Assembly: GCA_900551435.1 (NCBI GenBank)
Contig: URVW01000050.1
Location: 1 to 17,195, forward strand
Origin: an uncultured Faecalibacterium sp.
GTDB lineage: Bacteria; Bacillota; Clostridia; Oscillospirales; Ruminococcaceae
Direction: 5' to 3'
DNA length: 17,195 nucleotides
Each line of letters begins with the position of its first letter. The stretch's first letter is position 1. Positions 15,376 to 17,195 of the stretch are shown here, in pieces. The position numbers and the translations under genes are program-made. The notes below the pieces were generated by a model that saw only the letters and a program-made list of their open reading frames with translations, did no database searches and was not told where the DNA came from.

Positions 15376-15416
15376 CAAAAAAGAAGCCCGACGAGGGAAC
15401 CTTCGTCAGACTTCTT
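15376..15416 (-). terminator. Intrinsic terminator in the DUF2798 leader
   Basis: On the minus strand AAGAAG pairs with CTTCTT and GACGA with TCGTC, followed by a run of six T (A at 15377-15382). It lies between a promoter candidate at 15442-15470 and the gene start, so it may be an attenuator. Confidence 0.65.
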
Positions 15417-15441
15417 GCGCGACTACCATTCATTGCCCGCT

Positions 15442-15470
15442 ATGATAGCACAAAGCGAAGCCGCACATAA
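15442..15470 (-). promoter_or_regulatory. Candidate promoter of the DUF2798 gene
   Basis: On the minus strand TTATGT, a 17-bp spacer and TATCAT preceded by TGC (extended -10). The TGCTATNAT core is shared with the atp promoter candidate at 14544-14552. Confidence 0.45.
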
Positions 15471-15560
15471 GAGGTTTTGGAAAGTTTCTCGCTTTTTCCC
15501 ACAAATCGTTCACGAACGACCCGAAAATTCTAGGCGCTTTTATGTATCCCAGATTTTTGG

Positions 15561-15577
15561 ACTTTTGGTGCAAAAGT
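15561..15577. promoter_or_regulatory. Palindrome upstream of the mini-ORF RNA promoter
   Basis: ACTTTTGGTGCAAAAGT has perfect 7-bp arms and a 3-bp centre. It lies 28 bp before the -35 box. A second palindrome, TCGTTCACGAACGA, is at 15506-15519. Either could be an operator; no regulator is identified. Confidence 0.3.
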
Positions 15578-15605
15578 ACGTCTCATTTGTTGTACACTCT
15601 GCGAA

Positions 15606-15634
15606 TAGACAAACCGCCCTCCCGCGTGTATAAT
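15606..15634 (+). promoter_or_regulatory. Strong promoter of the mini-ORF RNA
   Basis: TAGACA (15606-15611), a 17-bp spacer and perfect TATAAT (15629-15634) match 11 of 12 consensus bases. Transcription would start near 15641 and run to the terminator at 16280, with no ordinary gene between. Confidence 0.8.
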
Positions 15635-15715
15635 AAAGCCAGAAACCAGAGAAGTACAGCAGAAGCTCAAAAGAGAGCTAACCCCGCTGACTTGAAGCAG
15701 AAAGGAGCGAGACCG

Positions 15716-15766
15716 ATGGTCGATATGGAACCCGCACAGTTTGGACAGACTGTCGGGATTCGCTGA
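15716..15766 (+). CDS. Mini-ORF 1, 16 residues
   Basis: The frame reads MVDMEPAQFGQTVGIR. AAAGGAG (15701-15707) lies exactly 8 nt before the ATG, and the ATG sits in the loop of a possible GACC/GGTC hairpin. The peptide is not recognised. It is the first and longest of the five frames with a good ribosome site. Confidence 0.35.
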   Translation: MVDMEPAQFGQTVGIR

Positions 15767-15981
15767 GAAGCAAAACAGAGGCTCTCCACAAACGGGATGT
15801 TTCCCCCGTATAAAAACACAACGAACTAGAGCCGGTCTTGAGCATCAATAACGCGAAAACAGAACAGTCTGTCGAGAATAAATCCCATGGCGATTCAAAT
15901 AGATCCGCCCGAGGTGATCTCAGATGATGAGAAAGTTGATTCGGACAAAGATATTTGAATAACCAAAAAGGAGCAACTCCA

Positions 15982-15990
15982 ATGTACTAA
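15982..15990 (+). CDS. Mini-ORF 2, two codons and stop
   Basis: ATG TAC TAA follows AAAAAGGAG with 8 nt between. The GGAG can pair with CTCC in a tiny hairpin (15970-15980), which would hide the ribosome site. A two-codon frame is more likely a ribosome-docking or regulatory site than a peptide gene. Confidence 0.25.
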   Translation: MY

Positions 15991-16094
15991 GCAGTGGAAC
16001 CCCAGCAAATCTAACTCGAAAGAATGTGGTAATATGAAATTCATCTTCATGATCTCTGTACCGCAATCCAACAGTTAAGAGAAGGGTCAGTCCA

Positions 16095-16112
16095 ATGTAC
16101 ACGAGTAACTAG
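16095..16112 (+). CDS. Mini-ORF 3, five residues
   Basis: The frame reads MYTSN, with AAGGG 8 nt upstream. It shares TCCAATGTAC with mini-ORF 2, so the two units may be duplicates. It lies inside an AAGGG/CCCTT stem. Confidence 0.25.
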   Translation: MYTSN

Positions 16113-16165
16113 TCCCCCTTGAAATAGATTCCACGTTTCCGATAGTTTCTAAGGAGAGTCACCCT

Positions 16166-16189
16166 ATGAAACGTACAGTCCGAAAATGA
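16166..16189 (+). CDS. Mini-ORF 4, seven residues
   Basis: The frame reads MKRTVRK, a strongly basic peptide, with AAGGAG 9 nt upstream. Its stop overlaps (ATGA) an ATG at 16186 that opens a 14-residue basic frame (MRKSKEKRLMTPKK) ending at 16230. Confidence 0.3.
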   Translation: MKRTVRK

Positions 16190-16212
16190 GGAAATCCAAG
16201 GAGAAGAGGCTT

Positions 16213-16230
16213 ATGACTCCGAAGAAGTAA
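16213..16230 (+). CDS. Mini-ORF 5, five residues (or 14 from an upstream ATG)
   Basis: The frame reads MTPKK, with AAGGAG (16198-16203) 9 nt upstream. The same frame is open from the ATG at 16186, overlapping the stop of mini-ORF 4. It ends four bases before the terminator stem. Confidence 0.3.
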   Translation: MTPKK

Positions 16231-16234
16231 GTAT

Positions 16235-16280
16235 CCAGCCGGACGAGGGCTTGCAACCGCCTCGGTCCGGCTGGTTTTTT
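16235..16280 (+). terminator. Strong terminator of the mini-ORF RNA
   Basis: CCAGCCGGAC (16235-16244) pairs perfectly with GTCCGGCTGG, continued by GAGG/CCTC, followed by six T. There is no gene between the mini-ORFs and this stem. Confidence 0.92.
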
Positions 16281-16329
16281 GTTGTCTTTTGCTGGGCGGC
16301 ATTTCCCCTTTCCGGGTTGAATGCCGTCC

Positions 16330-16357
16330 TTGTTTTTTCACCCCCCTATGTTATAAT
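16330..16357 (+). promoter_or_regulatory. Promoter of the small membrane protein gene
   Basis: TTGTTT (16330-16335), a 16-bp spacer and perfect TATAAT (16352-16357), 26 bp before the start codon. Confidence 0.65.
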
Positions 16358-16383
16358 GATGAAAAAACATGGAGGTGTTATTT

Positions 16384-16701
16384 ATGGAGTCGTCCTTCTC
16401 GTTTTCCACCCTGCTCAACCTTGTGTTGACTGTTATCTGGTTCATCTCCGGCATCCGCGATTTTCAGGGCAAAGACCCGCTGATCGATCTGCCTTTCAAC
16501 CAGTACAACCGCGACCCCGAATACCGCGCCTTCTGGCAGAAAAAGAACGGCGTGTTCTACATGCTCAACGGCATCGCCTTTCTGATCCTGACCTTCACGC
16601 CCGCTACATCGCTGCTCTATCGCATCCTCTTCGGTGTCGCCATCGGGGGCGATCTTCTTTATCTCGTTGCTTACGAAAGCTGGAACCATAGCAACGACTG
16701 A
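16384..16701 (+). CDS. Small membrane protein of unknown function
   Basis: This 105-residue protein has three predicted membrane helices: about 6-22 (TLLNLVLTVIWFISGI), 58-74 (FYMLNGIAFLILTF) and 79-97 (LYRILFGVAIGGDLLYLVAY). A polar loop between the first and second holds PFNQYNRDPEYRAFWQKK. I do not recognise a family. The ATG at 16384 is chosen over the one at 16369 because GGAGG (16371-16375) lies 8 nt before it. The gene has its own promoter and appears monocistronic. Confidence 0.75.
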   Translation: MESSFSFSTLLNLVLTVIWFISGIRDFQGKDPLIDLPFNQYNRDPEYRAFWQKKNGVFYMLNGIAFLILTFTPATSLLYRILFGVAIGGDLLYLVAYESWNHSND

Positions 16702-16734
16702 ACTTTTCGGCATTGTCCCATTCCAAAATTTCTA

Positions 16735-16763
16735 TTGCCCCTCCTGTGTTTCTCTGCTACAAT
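16735..16763 (+). promoter_or_regulatory. Promoter of the Dabb-domain gene
   Basis: TTGCCC (16735-16740), a 17-bp spacer and TACAAT (16758-16763), 26 bp before the start codon. Confidence 0.65.
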
Positions 16764-16789
16764 GGAGAAAAACGCAGGAGGTTTTTCTT

Positions 16790-17092
16790 ATGGTCAAACA
16801 TGTTATTCTCTGGCAGCTCAAGGATGAGCTTTCCGACACCGAAAAGGCCGCCATCAAGGCGGGCATCAAAGAGGGCCTTGAGGGTCTGGCCGGTCAGATC
16901 CCCGGTCTGGTGGACATCCATGTCAACATCAATGCTCTCCCCTCTTCCAACGCGGACCTGATGCTGGACACGACCTTCGAGACAGCGGAAGCGCTCAAAG
17001 GCTACTCCACCCATCCGGCCCATGTCGCCGTGGCCAACAGCAAGGTGCGGCCCTATTATAAGAACCGCGTCTGCTTGGATTACGAGGTCTGA
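16790..17092 (+). CDS. Dabb-domain (stress-responsive alpha/beta barrel) protein
   Basis: This 100-residue protein is a single Dabb domain: MVKHVILWQLKD at the start, the PGLVDIHVNIN strand, DLMLDTTFETAEALKGYSTHPAHV and the C-terminal KNRVCLDYEV. Such dimeric ferredoxin-like proteins occur widely, some linked to stress and some to small-molecule catalysis, so the exact role is open. The ATG at 16790 has AGGAGG 8 nt upstream. The frame is open further upstream, but that part crosses the promoter. Confidence 0.88.
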   Translation: MVKHVILWQLKDELSDTEKAAIKAGIKEGLEGLAGQIPGLVDIHVNINALPSSNADLMLDTTFETAEALKGYSTHPAHVAVANSKVRPYYKNRVCLDYEV

Positions 17093-17097
17093 TTGTT

Positions 17098-17127
17098 AAA
17101 GCTCAGAAGCCAGTGTCCGGGAGCTTT
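17098..17127 (+). terminator. Hairpin after the Dabb gene, possible weak terminator
   Basis: AAAGCTC (17098-17104) and GAGCTTT (17121-17127) form a perfect 7-bp stem six bases after the stop. There is no long T run, so termination would be weak. The remaining bases to 17195 hold a CCCT/AGGG hairpin around a TTCG loop and no gene; they may be the start of another repeat element. Confidence 0.4.
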
Positions 17128-17195
17128 CTCCGCGAACAGTCCGGAACCTAGGATTCCGCCCTAACGCTTCGCGTCAGGGTCCCACCTCCTAAGCG

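Larger units (their letters stand above)
15641..16280 (+). ncRNA. Large RNA of about 640 nt with five SD-equipped mini-ORFs
   Basis: This stretch has its own promoter and terminator and no frame longer than about 25 codons with a ribosome site. It is purine-rich and less GC-rich than the genes around it. Possible helices include CAGC/GCTG enclosing AGCTC/GAGCT (15657-15689), GACC/GGTC around an ATG, GGCTCT/AGAGCC enclosing ACGGG/CCCGT (15780-15832), GACAGACTGT with ACAGTCTGTC (15744 and 15864), TCTCA/TGAGA, AAGGG/CCCTT and ACGTTTC/GAAACGT (16132-16174). Five Shine-Dalgarno sequences each precede an ATG by 8-9 nt. It does not match tRNA, tmRNA, RNase P, SRP or T-box features. I do not recognise the class. 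Confidence 0.5.

Noticed and set aside
15330..15435. Leader peptide reading through the DUF2798 terminator (ends with FFFVWAR)
   Set aside because: No ribosome site precedes it, and the Phe run simply reflects the terminator T tract.
15506..15519. TCGTTCACGAACGA as a LexA (SOS) box
   Set aside because: The half-sites are in the opposite order (GTTC..GAAC) to the Gram-positive LexA box (GAAC....GTTC), and the spacer is too short.
15887..15958. 23-codon acidic frame MAIQIDPPEVISDDEK... in the large RNA
   Set aside because: It has no Shine-Dalgarno sequence at a usable distance, unlike the five accepted mini-ORFs, so it was not listed as a gene. It could still be coding.
15991..16005. GCAGTGGAACCCC resembling a T-box (GGTGGNACCGCG)
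   Set aside because: Key bases differ, there is no competing terminator next to it, and no aminoacyl-tRNA or amino-acid gene follows.

Overview
The window looks like a chromosomal segment from a gut Clostridia-type Firmicute. The gene content, the moderately high GC, strong AAGGAG ribosome sites and short hairpin repeats with CCCTCTC ends suggest Faecalibacterium or a close Oscillospiraceae relative. That placement is inferred from style, not from a database match.

Layout. Bases 1-80 hold the 3' part of a tRNA-Cys and its terminator. recG (149-2209, +) has its own promoter and meets a minus-strand metallophosphoesterase (2287-2970) at a shared terminator. Back to back with that gene is an S11 PBP5-like exported protein (3136-4479, +) whose three catalytic motifs are all lost. 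A 340-bp repeat-rich gap (4477-4821) follows. Next come two minus-strand cell-wall genes in tandem: a SpoIID-like protein with six peptidoglycan-binding repeats (5515-8115) and an M15-type peptidase (4819-5511).

The core of the window is a complete-looking F-type ATP synthase operon on the minus strand: atpB-atpE-atpF-atpA-atpG-atpD-atpC (14402 down to 8276). It has no separate delta gene. The alpha gene instead begins with about 80 residues that match the C-terminal domain of delta and run directly into alpha. The delta N-terminal domain is not encoded in the window. A hairpin repeat element sits between gamma and beta. The operon leader carries an intrinsic terminator between the likely promoter and atpB. 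The c subunit lacks the Na+ signature residues, so H+ coupling is expected.

Upstream of atp is a DUF2798 membrane protein gene, also with a terminator in its leader. Then comes about 640 bp (15641-16280, +) with a near-consensus promoter, a strong terminator and no normal gene. It contains five tiny reading frames of 2-16 codons, each with a Shine-Dalgarno sequence 8-9 nt before its ATG, plus several potential helices. Two small genes end the window: a three-helix membrane protein (16384-16701) and a Dabb-domain protein (16790-17092), each with its own promoter.

The two observations most worth following are the delta-alpha fusion and the mini-ORF RNA. Next are the CCCTCTC repeat ends that supply the stop codons of three genes, and the catalytically dead S11 protein.
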